Of a stretch of DNA of 64,000 nt, positions 19,145 to 26,499 are shown one piece after another. This stretch comes from Bacillus sp. T3. GTDB lineage: Bacteria > Bacillota > Bacilli > Bacillales > Cytobacillaceae. How positions within the stretch are numbered: the first letter of the stretch is position 1; each line of letters starts with the position of its first letter. A program made the position numbers and the translations under genes. The DNA lies in assembly GCF_033449965.1 (NCBI RefSeq), contig NZ_CP137761.1, forward strand, positions 186,001-250,000, in the 5' to 3' direction. The notes under the pieces were generated by a model. It worked only from the letters and a program-made list of their open reading frames with translations, was not told the DNA's origin and did no database searches.

Positions 19145-19524
19145 TTGATATTAAAATTATCAAATGAAAAAGGGCAACAAGCAAATTTTGCTATAACTAG
19201 GTTTCCGAAAATGGATTAACGGTTTTAGTATTTTCTAAGGATATAGAAATCCTTGAGGATAGAAAAGTTTTAAATATGACTTTTGCAGTAGCAGATTACA
19301 AGATGAATACTAGAAAACTTAATACTCGAAAACGGAATAAAGGGATAGGCGGAATCTATTTTCATGAATATTTAAAGTGTTTTGCAAGGGAATTCCATTT
19401 TGTCTCTAATGATTACTATGGACCTAATTTATTGCCTACAGGATATGATGAAACTCAAGTGAATTGGGCGAAAGGGTACTTAACAACGGAATCATTTGAA
19501 ATTCCACATATATGGTGTATCTAA
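19145..19524 (+). CDS. Hypothetical island protein, frameshifted near 19200
   Basis: A TTG start at 19145 with GGAAGGATGG upstream opens a frame (LKLSNEKGQQANFAITR) that stops at 19218. One added base around ACTAGGTTTCC (about 19197-19207) joins it to the frame ending at 19524, giving about 126 residues in all. Visible later parts are TVLVFSKDIEILED and HEYLKCFAREFHFVSNDYYG. Not recognised. Either a sequencing indel or a decaying gene. Confidence 0.5.
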
Positions 19525-19789
19525 ATTGGTTTTAAAAAATATTACATTTAAAACTTTAAACTTTTAAAAAAAGAAATTTTCTTGCTATAGCCCTTATAAT
19601 TAATAGCCTTTTCTCAATTAAAAGTTTTAAAAGACTGTTAATTAGTTATTTTAAAAGTTTCTATCCAAAACGGTGTTTGAACTCAGATAGAAAAGAATTA
19701 TGATTAACTTGTAAAATAAATCACAAATTTTACCAACCGTTTTTAATCTGTTACGAAAATTAGAATTACCGTTACGGGAGGGAAAAAAG
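19525..19789. other. AT-rich promoter region of recombinase operon with repeated words
   Basis: Repeated TTTAAAACTTT, AAACTTTTAAAA, TTAAAAGTTTTAAAAG and TTTTAAAAGTTT words, often self-complementary, precede the recombinase genes. They could bind a regulator or the recombinases. No gene seen. GGGAGGG at 19777-19783 is the ribosome binding site of the first recombinase. Confidence 0.35.
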
Positions 19790-20581
19790 GTGAACGTGAT
19801 AGGGTATATAAGGGTTTCTACGCTAGGACAAGTAAAGGATGGTTATAGCCTTTCTTATCAAAAAGATGAAATTAAATTGTATTGCAAGAAACAAGGATGG
19901 AATTTACTAGAGATTTTTATTGACGCTGGAATAAGCGGTGCAAAAGTTGATGAAGAAGCCTTGGAAGTGGAAAGAGAAGGTTTTCAGGATATGCTAACGG
20001 AAATTTCCACTACTAAGGTGGATTATGTAGTGGTATTAAATACTAACCGCTTATGGCGGTCAGATATCGTTAAAGTGCTTGTTCATCGGGAGCTAAAAAA
20101 GTACGGAGTAGATGTGAAAAGTATAGAGCAACCGAATTATAGCATTAATAAAAAGGATCCAAACGACTTTTTAGTAAATGGCTTAATGGAATTGCTAGAC
20201 GAGTATCAGCGTATGGAAATAGCTATGAAATTAGGTCGTGGAAGAAATATGAAAGCTAAGCAAGGAAAATACGCAGGTGGAAGAGCTGCCTTTGGTTATA
20301 AGGCTAAAAAAGGGCAAAAGTTCCTTGAGGTAAACCATGAGGAATCGCTTGTGATTAAACGGTTATTTGAACTAAAAAGTAATTTCCCTAAATGGTCTTT
20401 ATCTCAACTAGCTTCTCAATTAAATTCTGAGGGATATTTTACCCAACAAAATAAACGGTTTACTAAAGTCCAAGTAAAAAGGATATTAGACCGTAAAGAT
20501 TTTTACGAAGGTATTTATAGTTACGGTGAAATAAAGGCTAAAGGGGTACATGAGCCAATTCTAAAAAAAATTAACATCTAA
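19790..20581 (+). CDS. Serine recombinase 1 (short, CcrA-like position)
   Basis: 263 residues, GTG start. The N-terminal resolvase catalytic domain has the nucleophile Ser10 in IGYIRVSTLGQ and Arg-rich NTNRLWRSD. A Recombinase (PF07508-type) DNA-binding domain follows (AAFGYKAKKG, LASQLNSEGYFT). It lacks the zinc ribbon and long coiled coil present in recombinase 2. It is first in a run of three overlapping or close genes. Paired serine recombinases beside an rlmH insertion recall CcrA/CcrB of staphylococcal SCC, although I cannot assign orthology by eye. Confidence 0.88.
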   Translation: MNVIGYIRVSTLGQVKDGYSLSYQKDEIKLYCKKQGWNLLEIFIDAGISGAKVDEEALEVEREGFQDMLTEISTTKVDYVVVLNTNRLWRSDIVKVLVHRELKKYGVDVKSIEQPNYSINKKDPNDFLVNGLMELLDEYQRMEIAMKLGRGRNMKAKQGKYAGGRAAFGYKAKKGQKFLEVNHEESLVIKRLFELKSNFPKWSLSQLASQLNSEGYFTQQNKRFTKVQVKRILDRKDFYEGIYSYGEIKAKGVHEPILKKINI

Positions 20582-20593
20582 GGAGAGAGTTAC

Positions 20594-20761
20594 ATGAGTG
20601 CGGAGGTAAATAAAAATAGCGATGAACGAAATCTATTAATTCCTTCTGTTAAAGAAACGAAAAAGAAAGAACTAATTAGCTTGTTGGCTAGTTTAATAAG
20701 GAACTATGTAAATAATGAAATAGGAAAGGAAGGCAAGGAATATGAGCCAACTACCGCTTAA
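20594..20761 (+). CDS. 55-residue protein between the two recombinases
   Basis: The start at 20594 has AGGAGAGAG upstream. The ORF reads MSAEVNKNSDERNLL at the start, is charged and probably helical (KETKKKELISLLASLIRNYV), and ends at 20761. It overlaps the start of recombinase 2 by 20 bases in another frame. The coupling suggests a small partner, for example a directionality or accessory factor, but no homologue is recognised. Confidence 0.55.
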   Translation: MSAEVNKNSDERNLLIPSVKETKKKELISLLASLIRNYVNNEIGKEGKEYEPTTA

Positions 20762-22304
20762 AGTGGCTATATATACAAGGGTTTCTACTGAAGAGCAAGC
20801 TAAAGAAGGCTTTTCCTTAAAGGCTCAAGAGGATATCTTGAGAAAGTACGCTGAAAGTAAAAACTTTGAGGTTTACGATATTTATTGTGATGACGGATAT
20901 TCAGGTAAAAACTATGAACGACCAGAAATTCAGAGGTTATTTAAACACCTATATGAGGGGAAGTTTCAAGCGATTCTAGTAAAAAGGGTTGATAGGATTT
21001 CGAGAAGGCTAAGTGATATTTCTAAACTACAAGATGAGGTCTTATTGCCGAATAACTGCCGATTATTGATAAGTGATAATAATTTAGATAGCTCTACCCT
21101 TGACGGGAAAATGTTTATAAATCTCATTGGAACTTTTGCTGAATATGAGCGTGGAATGATAATTAATCGGGTAAAGACTGGCATGGAGAAAAGAGCAGAA
21201 CAAGGCTATTGGAACGGTGGTATCGTATTAGGATACGATAACATTAATAAGCAATTAGTGATTAATAAAGAGGAAGCATTTCTAATCAAAAGAATTTTTG
21301 AGCTGAGAGCGGATGGAAACGGATATAAATTTATTGCTAAAACTATAAATGAAGAAGGATATAGGTCAAAGAAGGGAAAGCTATTCAGCATTTGCACGAT
21401 TAAAACGATATTAGAAAACGAAGTCTATATAGGGAAATGTAGATGGGGCAAGAGGAGGGATTGGAATACTAAGAGAAGAAAAGGGGTTACTAAGGAATAT
21501 TTATTAGTCGAGGGAAAGCATGAAGCAATAATTCCTCTCGATTTATGGGCTAAAGCCCAAGCCGTTAATAATACAAATAAGGAAAGTGTATCAAAGAATC
21601 GTAATTTTCATGGTAGTTTTATTCTATCGGGAATCCTGCGTTGCCCCGCTTGCGGGGCAGGAACCGTAATGAGTAAGACGAAGAAAAGGGATGGTAGTGG
21701 ATATCACTTATACTATATGTGCCAAGCATTCGCAAGTAAAGGGTTAAAGGCATGTAGGTCAAACCTAATTAATAAAGAGAATATAGAAAAAAAGGTGCTT
21801 CAAAAAATCAAGGAACTACTAAGCGATATGACGATTGTAGATGAGGTACTAAATAAGATTGAACGGCAAAATAAACTGGAAGAAAGCTCTATTAAAAAAT
21901 CAATGCTTTTGAATAATAAAAGCCTTGATAAGAAAAAGGCCCATTTAGAGAAGCTAACCAATGATTACTTTTCCGAAAAGCTTAGTGCGGAAACTTATAG
22001 TATGCTTGCCGAATCACTCCAAAAGGATTTAGCTGACTTAGAGGAGAAAAGGAAAGGCATAGAAAGGGATTTTGAGGATTTGCAATTCGAAACGATTATT
22101 ACCAAAGAAGTCGTTTACCAAGCTCTAGAAAACTTTGATAGTCTATATAAAACCGCAACAAATGAGGAAAAGAAACTATTAGTAAGAGCAATTATTAAAA
22201 AAATAGAAGTCGAGCAGAACCGAAAGGAAATCAAGCATATTACCTTTTGGTTTGATTATGATGACGCTTTACTACTTAGTAAAACAGGGGGAACCGTACC
22301 ATAA
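20742..22304 (+). CDS. Large serine recombinase 2
   Basis: 520 residues. Resolvase domain with Ser15 in AIYTRVSTEEQ and VKRVDRISRRLSDI, a Recombinase domain (GYKFIAKTINEEGYRS), a zinc ribbon (ILRCPACGAGTVMS with a second Cys pair in YMCQAF and KACRS), and a C-terminal coiled coil from about residue 375. This is the full architecture of integrase-type large serine recombinases. Its final codons (TGGTVP-stop) overlap the second att-like repeat. Read one frame over, the same DNA spells the RlmH tail G-E-P-Y-H-K-stop. It probably catalyses integration and excision at rlmH. Confidence 0.93.
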   Translation: MSQLPLKVAIYTRVSTEEQAKEGFSLKAQEDILRKYAESKNFEVYDIYCDDGYSGKNYERPEIQRLFKHLYEGKFQAILVKRVDRISRRLSDISKLQDEVLLPNNCRLLISDNNLDSSTLDGKMFINLIGTFAEYERGMIINRVKTGMEKRAEQGYWNGGIVLGYDNINKQLVINKEEAFLIKRIFELRADGNGYKFIAKTINEEGYRSKKGKLFSICTIKTILENEVYIGKCRWGKRRDWNTKRRKGVTKEYLLVEGKHEAIIPLDLWAKAQAVNNTNKESVSKNRNFHGSFILSGILRCPACGAGTVMSKTKKRDGSGYHLYYMCQAFASKGLKACRSNLINKENIEKKVLQKIKELLSDMTIVDEVLNKIERQNKLEESSIKKSMLLNNKSLDKKKAHLEKLTNDYFSEKLSAETYSMLAESLQKDLADLEEKRKGIERDFEDLQFETIITKEVVYQALENFDSLYKTATNEEKKLLVRAIIKKIEVEQNRKEIKHITFWFDYDDALLLSKTGGTVP

Positions 22305-22308
22305 ATAG
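22289..22308 (+). other. Second att-like repeat (right end of recombinase segment)
   Basis: GGGGAACCGTACCATAAATAG matches the rlmH end with few differences. In the appropriate frame it reads Q-G-E-P-Y-H-K-stop, so recombination with the rlmH site would restore a normal RlmH C-terminus. It lies inside the 3' end of recombinase 2. Confidence 0.65.
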
Positions 22309-22378
22309 ATAGACGTTAATCCAATAACAGTTCTCTTTTGAAGTGCAAAAAGTGAAAAAACAGGTTACATAACTTTTG

Positions 22379-22421
22379 AAAAAGCATGGCAATTCATAAA
22401 GGAATTCGCCATGCTTTTTTA
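22379..22421. terminator. Hairpin terminator between recombinase 2 and ALS-like gene
   Basis: AAAAAGCATGGCAATTC pairs with GAATTCGCCATGCTTTTTT with a single bulge. It can serve both the plus-strand recombinase and the convergent minus-strand gene. Confidence 0.75.
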
Positions 22422-22467
22422 GTTGTTTTTTGCTTACGATGTAGAACACCCGCCTTGCTCTCTTGAC

Positions 22468-24066
22468 TTATTTTATATCCATTTCCATTTGAACATCTAT
22501 CAGTGTAATTTCATTGGTCTGATTTAAAGCATTTTTTAATACTTGTTCAAACTCATTCAATTGTTTTGGTCTAACTCCTTTTATTCCAAAGCTTTCAGCA
22601 AGCTGCACAAAGTCAGGGTTTCCAAAAGCCGTACCAAAGCTATTACCGAATTTCTCTTGCATCATTTGTTCCTCTAATTTTAAGGTTGAATTATTTAATA
22701 CAATGATAATAAATGACAATCCAATTCGTTTGGCTGTCTCTAACTCGGAAATATTCATTAAAGCTCCTCCATCCCCAGTAATACAGATAACTGAAGCGTC
22801 CTGGCATGCTAATTTGGCTCCAATAGAACCAGGCAAAGCAATACCCATTGAGGCTAATCCATTTGAGATGATAAGACGTCCAGCCTGTTTTGGTTGATAG
22901 GTACGGGCAATAGAGAACTTGTGAGCACCTACATCAGAAATCACAATAGTCTTTTCCGTAGAAAGTTTTTCAGTAATGGTTAAGATATTCTCGATCGTAA
23001 GTGAAAGATTTACATTCACATCTATATCAATTTGATAAGCAGTCCTAATCCGTTCCTTTAGATTCCCAATCGGAACCCATGGTTTAGATGGAATACCCAG
23101 TTCATTAAGTGTCTGAAGAGTCTCATATAAATCACCAACTAATTCTCTCTTCACGGGATAGTGTTCATCCATTTCGGCTGGCAGTGGATTGATATGTAAA
23201 ATGGGGTTCATTTTTTTATTCCAATCCTTAGGAGGACTTTCAACAAAATCAAATCCAATAACAATTAATAAATCAGATTGCTCTATCATTGGTAATACTT
23301 CATCCTTCTTCTTAAAACCAAATGTAAAATAATTTAGTGGATGGTTTTTGGGTAAAACTCCTTTTGCCATAAAACTATGGATAACAGGTGCTTTTAGGTT
23401 CTCTACAAAAGTGAGGAGCACAGACATAGCTTCCTGCCTGATCGCCCCGTTCCCCACTATGACAAGTGGCCTTTGGCTTTGACCTATTAATGTTCGAGCA
23501 TTCTCTATAGCTTGTGAAATAGGAGTACTTTTTGGAATAGGTAATACTGGTAATGGTTGGGTTGGAATCATTTGCGGTGCAAGGTTTTCTGGTAATTCAA
23601 TTAAAACAGCACCTGGCTTTTCCATTTGTGCTACTCTAAATGCCTTACGAATGATTTTTGATATGGTTTGGGAATCCTTAATTTGAACGCTCCACTTGGT
23701 AGCAGGTTCAAATATTTTAACTATATCTAAATATTGATGAGATTCCTGATGCTGTCTATCAACAGCTGCTTGACCTGTAATAGCTATAACCGGAGAATGA
23801 TCCAAATTTGCGCTTGCTATTCCTGTCAAAAGGTTAGTGGCCCCAGGCCCTAATGTCGCTAGGCAAATTCCAACCTTTTTTGTTAATCTACCATAAACAT
23901 CTGCCATAAATGCTGCACCTTGTTCATGACGTACATTTATGAATTGAATTTGTTTAGATTTTGACAATGAATCAACTAGGTCAAGAGTTTCCTTCCCCAT
24001 GATACCAAAAACATACTCAACTCCCTCATTTTCTAAGCACTGAACAAGTAAATCTGTTGCTTTCAT
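22468..24066 (-). CDS. Acetolactate-synthase-like TPP enzyme
   Basis: 532-residue thiamine-pyrophosphate enzyme of the IlvB/AlsS family. The catalytic Glu is in RHEQGAAFMADVYGR (about residue 48). The central domain contains PLVIVGNGA. The TPP motif is GDGGALMN followed by LNN. It would condense two pyruvates to acetolactate, though related enzymes use other 2-oxoacids. No small subunit or ilv/als genes are beside it. It is the only gene between the second and third att-like repeats, so it looks like cassette cargo. Confidence 0.85.
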   Translation of the reverse strand: MKATDLLVQCLENEGVEYVFGIMGKETLDLVDSLSKSKQIQFINVRHEQGAAFMADVYGRLTKKVGICLATLGPGATNLLTGIASANLDHSPVIAITGQAAVDRQHQESHQYLDIVKIFEPATKWSVQIKDSQTISKIIRKAFRVAQMEKPGAVLIELPENLAPQMIPTQPLPVLPIPKSTPISQAIENARTLIGQSQRPLVIVGNGAIRQEAMSVLLTFVENLKAPVIHSFMAKGVLPKNHPLNYFTFGFKKKDEVLPMIEQSDLLIVIGFDFVESPPKDWNKKMNPILHINPLPAEMDEHYPVKRELVGDLYETLQTLNELGIPSKPWVPIGNLKERIRTAYQIDIDVNVNLSLTIENILTITEKLSTEKTIVISDVGAHKFSIARTYQPKQAGRLIISNGLASMGIALPGSIGAKLACQDASVICITGDGGALMNISELETAKRIGLSFIIIVLNNSTLKLEEQMMQEKFGNSFGTAFGNPDFVQLAESFGIKGVRPKQLNEFEQVLKNALNQTNEITLIDVQMEMDIK

Positions 24067-24330
24067 AGTATGCCCCTTTACAAATTGTATTTTCTCTAGT
24101 TTCCCCCTTAAATTAATAAAAAAACCACAATTTTCCTATGTATTTAGAGGATTAGCCCTTAAGTAGCTTGCTAGAATTAGAAAAAAGGGAAATGGCAAAA
24201 GAATTCATTTATGATAAGGCCAATCGTATAGAACGGCTTTTTTGATGGCGTTGTTCTAATTTATAAAGGGTGAATATTGATTGATAAATTTCTTTTGGGA
24301 TATTTGGTAAAACTGCTGGTATAGTTGGTG

Positions 24331-24350
24331 GGTGACCCGTACTATAAGCA
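24331..24350 (+). other. Third att-like repeat
   Basis: GGTGACCCGTACTATAAGCA, same orientation as the rlmH end, reading G-D-P-Y-Y-K in the rlmH frame. It is the most diverged of the four copies. The preceding flank is shared with the copy at 26361. Confidence 0.6.
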
Positions 24351-24380
24351 AATGAGTTTTTTTGTTTTTTAAACAATTGA

Positions 24381-24427
24381 AGCCGAAAATGGACAAGTTA
24401 CGAATAGAAACTTGTCCATTTTTGGCT
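24381..24427. terminator. Hairpin terminator
   Basis: AGCCGAAAATGGACAAGTT pairs with AACTTGTCCATTTTTGGCT over an 8-base loop. It lies downstream of the minus-strand EEP gene. Confidence 0.7.
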
Positions 24428-24515
24428 TGTATAAAATTCTTGCTGATGACGAATAGAACGATAAGTTTTTAGTCGTTAACGTAAAGATTATTTTACGTCC
24501 ATTAGCAATAAAGGA

Positions 24516-25484
24516 TTAGTTATGCAAAGTAAGAATGGCTGCAACTCCGGCATGGTCAGAAGGCCAAAGTGCCGTTGATGTACGATCCTCTTGCTCTTCT
24601 CCAATAACTTTTACTTTTTTAACACTGAAATTACCTCGAAAGAGAATTAAGTCTATTCTAACAAATAGCTGTGAGATCAAATTTAATAAATCAGCATCCT
24701 GGCAACATGTTAATCCGTCGCCTTTTCCTGCAATCCTCCATGCGTCATTAAATCCAGCATGAATAAAATTGTTGTAAGCAATGCCAGTGCCGTCAGAAGG
24801 AGAGTTGAAATCACCAATGAATACTAAAGGAAGTTCAGTAGCAGCTGGGCCCGTTAGAAGTTCTTCTGCTTGAGCGAGATGTACTTGAAGTGAAGCGGGG
24901 TCTGAAAAAGGTTGTAAATGAGTATTAACAAGTCTAAATTTCATTCCGAATAAATTTACATCAACAGACGCCCATCCACTGATGATCGGTACAGACTGAC
25001 CTCCAACTGGAACGGGTAACCTAGCTTGAAAATTCTTTGATTGAATATTTGAGAACCTTAAACCTGGTTTTTTTTGTACCAAAATCACATCCCGATCTAG
25101 AAATCGAACATTGAACCTGGTGCTACTTGGTACCGTCACATCAGTATTTCTAGTTTCTGCTAATACTTGATAATGCAATCCTCTTTTTTCTAACTCCTTA
25201 AGAAGGATGGAAATAAAATCATATTCTACTACTACTTTAGAATTATGAGGTAACAGAAGTTCCCATATAGCTGCTTCTTGAAGACCTATTATGTCTGGTT
25301 TTTTTCTAGCAATTTGATCAGCAATAGCCTTAGCCCGTACCGGAAAATTTGTTGCTTGGAACTGTCTAAAAATTTCTGTGACACGTTGTGGAAGTTCCGT
25401 TGAAGTGGTTCCTAATCCAGGCGTTAAGTCTGCTCCAAAATAGATATTCCATGTCATGATTGTTATATTTTTATGTGAAGACAA
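24516..25484 (-). CDS. Endonuclease/exonuclease/phosphatase-fold protein
   Basis: 322 residues, TTG start with AGGAGGTGA upstream. Motifs of the EEP (DNase I/sphingomyelinase/inositol phosphatase) fold are in order: MTWNIYFGA, DIIGLQEAA, LVNTHLQPF, VFIGDFNSP and WPSDHAGVAA. These are the metal-binding Glu and the catalytic Asp/His set. There is no signal peptide, so it is probably cytosolic. The substrate could be DNA, a phospholipid or a small phosphate ester. It is cargo between the third and fourth att-like repeats. Confidence 0.85.
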   Translation of the reverse strand: MSSHKNITIMTWNIYFGADLTPGLGTTSTELPQRVTEIFRQFQATNFPVRAKAIADQIARKKPDIIGLQEAAIWELLLPHNSKVVVEYDFISILLKELEKRGLHYQVLAETRNTDVTVPSSTRFNVRFLDRDVILVQKKPGLRFSNIQSKNFQARLPVPVGGQSVPIISGWASVDVNLFGMKFRLVNTHLQPFSDPASLQVHLAQAEELLTGPAATELPLVFIGDFNSPSDGTGIAYNNFIHAGFNDAWRIAGKGDGLTCCQDADLLNLISQLFVRIDLILFRGNFSVKKVKVIGEEQEDRTSTALWPSDHAGVAAILTLHN

Positions 25485-25601
25485 TACAATTCACCTCCTT
25501 TTTTCATGTTTATATATATGTAGATTTCGGCTTTGTGCTTGTATGATCGTCCATTACTAATAGTCATAATAATTCAGTTATCATAAATAGAGAAAGTTTT
25601 T

Positions 25602-25640
25602 GAAAGAAGAAGGTATTGATTTAGTACCTTCTTCTTCCTA
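25602..25640 (-). terminator. Terminator of the stay-green gene
   Basis: GAAGAAGGTA and TACCTTCTTC arms over an 8-base loop, downstream of the minus-strand gene at 25750. Confidence 0.65.
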
Positions 25641-25749
25641 TAAATGAACTACAAAATGAGTTTTTTGTTTTGAAGTAAATTATAAGAAGAATGTAGGTTG
25701 TTGGTGGAGAAGGCAACTCTGATATGTGGTGACATACAATCTTAGATCA

Positions 25750-26205
25750 TTATTTGTATGAATAATGGTGGAAAGTCCCCCAACTTTCTTGTTTAGCAAA
25801 TTGAGGATAGGTGGATATAAAGTTAATGATTATTAAAGATTGATCTAGATAAGGATATGCATCGAATAAAAACCGATCACCGTATCGAATAGCTGTTAAT
25901 GCAAGTGGTAATTCACGTCTAAATATTTTATTGCGTTGTGCTGATACATTTACGTTATATTCCCCTTGATCTATATATATATAAACATAATAGTATAAGC
26001 AACTCCCATTTTGTTTCCATTCGCCTAATACTTCATCTCTCTTAGGATTGATATTTCCCCAGGCATAATAAGTTCCAATGGTTAAAAAAAGTTCTCCAGT
26101 AAAATCAGAGTGAGTGAGTGTGTAACGTCTTGGAATAACAGGTTCCGTAGCAGTAACACCACTGGTATATGTTACAAATAGTTTTTCCGGATTGAAATTG
26201 CTCAA
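25750..26205 (-). CDS. Stay-green (SGR) family protein
   Basis: 151 residues, TTG start with GGAG upstream. RRYTLTHSDFTGELFLTIG, the RDEVLGEW block, RRELPLALTAIRYGDRFLF and a final ESWG segment line up with plant STAY-GREEN proteins as I remember them. These are chlorophyll a magnesium dechelatases, and bacterial homologues are known in non-photosynthetic Firmicutes. The natural substrate in such bacteria is not established. It lies within the third att-bounded segment together with the EEP-fold gene. Confidence 0.75.
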   Translation of the reverse strand: MSNFNPEKLFVTYTSGVTATEPVIPRRYTLTHSDFTGELFLTIGTYYAWGNINPKRDEVLGEWKQNGSCLYYYVYIYIDQGEYNVNVSAQRNKIFRRELPLALTAIRYGDRFLFDAYPYLDQSLIIINFISTYPQFAKQESWGTFHHYSYK

Positions 26206-26499
26206 ACAATCAACTCCAATGGGCTGTTTTTTTATAAATATGCAATTGTAAATTTATTCATTCGTAAAAGCCTTATGTTTCGGTTATAGCCAACTGTATC
26301 TATTGCTTCACTTTTTATAGTTTAATATTTTATATTAAAAACTGCTGCTTAAGTAGGTGCGGTGAACCGTACCATAAGTATTTGGGTTTTTTATAAAGGA
26401 AGGCATAATAGCCCCTAAATACTAATTTTCAATAAAAATGTGATATTTTTGGCTTAACTGTTCGTTGTTCCGTTTTTTGGAGAAATAGAGTGTACAGTC
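26206..26499. other. Intergenic region holding the fourth att repeat
   Basis: No gene seen. AAAACTGCTG...AGTAGGTG directly before the repeat matches the flank of the third repeat. Confidence 0.5.
26361..26379 (+). other. Fourth att-like repeat
   Basis: GGTGAACCGTACCATAAGT is the closest copy of the rlmH end (one base different over the first 18). In the rlmH frame it reads G-E-P-Y-H-K, then runs on to a stop after five more codons. It is the likely right boundary of the whole array. Confidence 0.65.

Larger units (their letters stand above)
24067..24515. other. Intergenic cassette junction with att repeat and terminator
   Basis: No gene. It contains the promoter side of the ALS-like gene, the third att-like repeat at 24331 and a strong hairpin at 24381-24427. 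Bases 24311-24330 (AACTGCTGGTATAGTTGGTG) resemble the sequence just left of the fourth repeat at 26361. Confidence 0.55.

Noticed and set aside
19525..19789. CRISPR-like array from repeated TTTAAAAGTTT words
   Set aside because: The words are short, irregularly spaced and AT-only. There are no uniform repeats or spacers and no cas genes.
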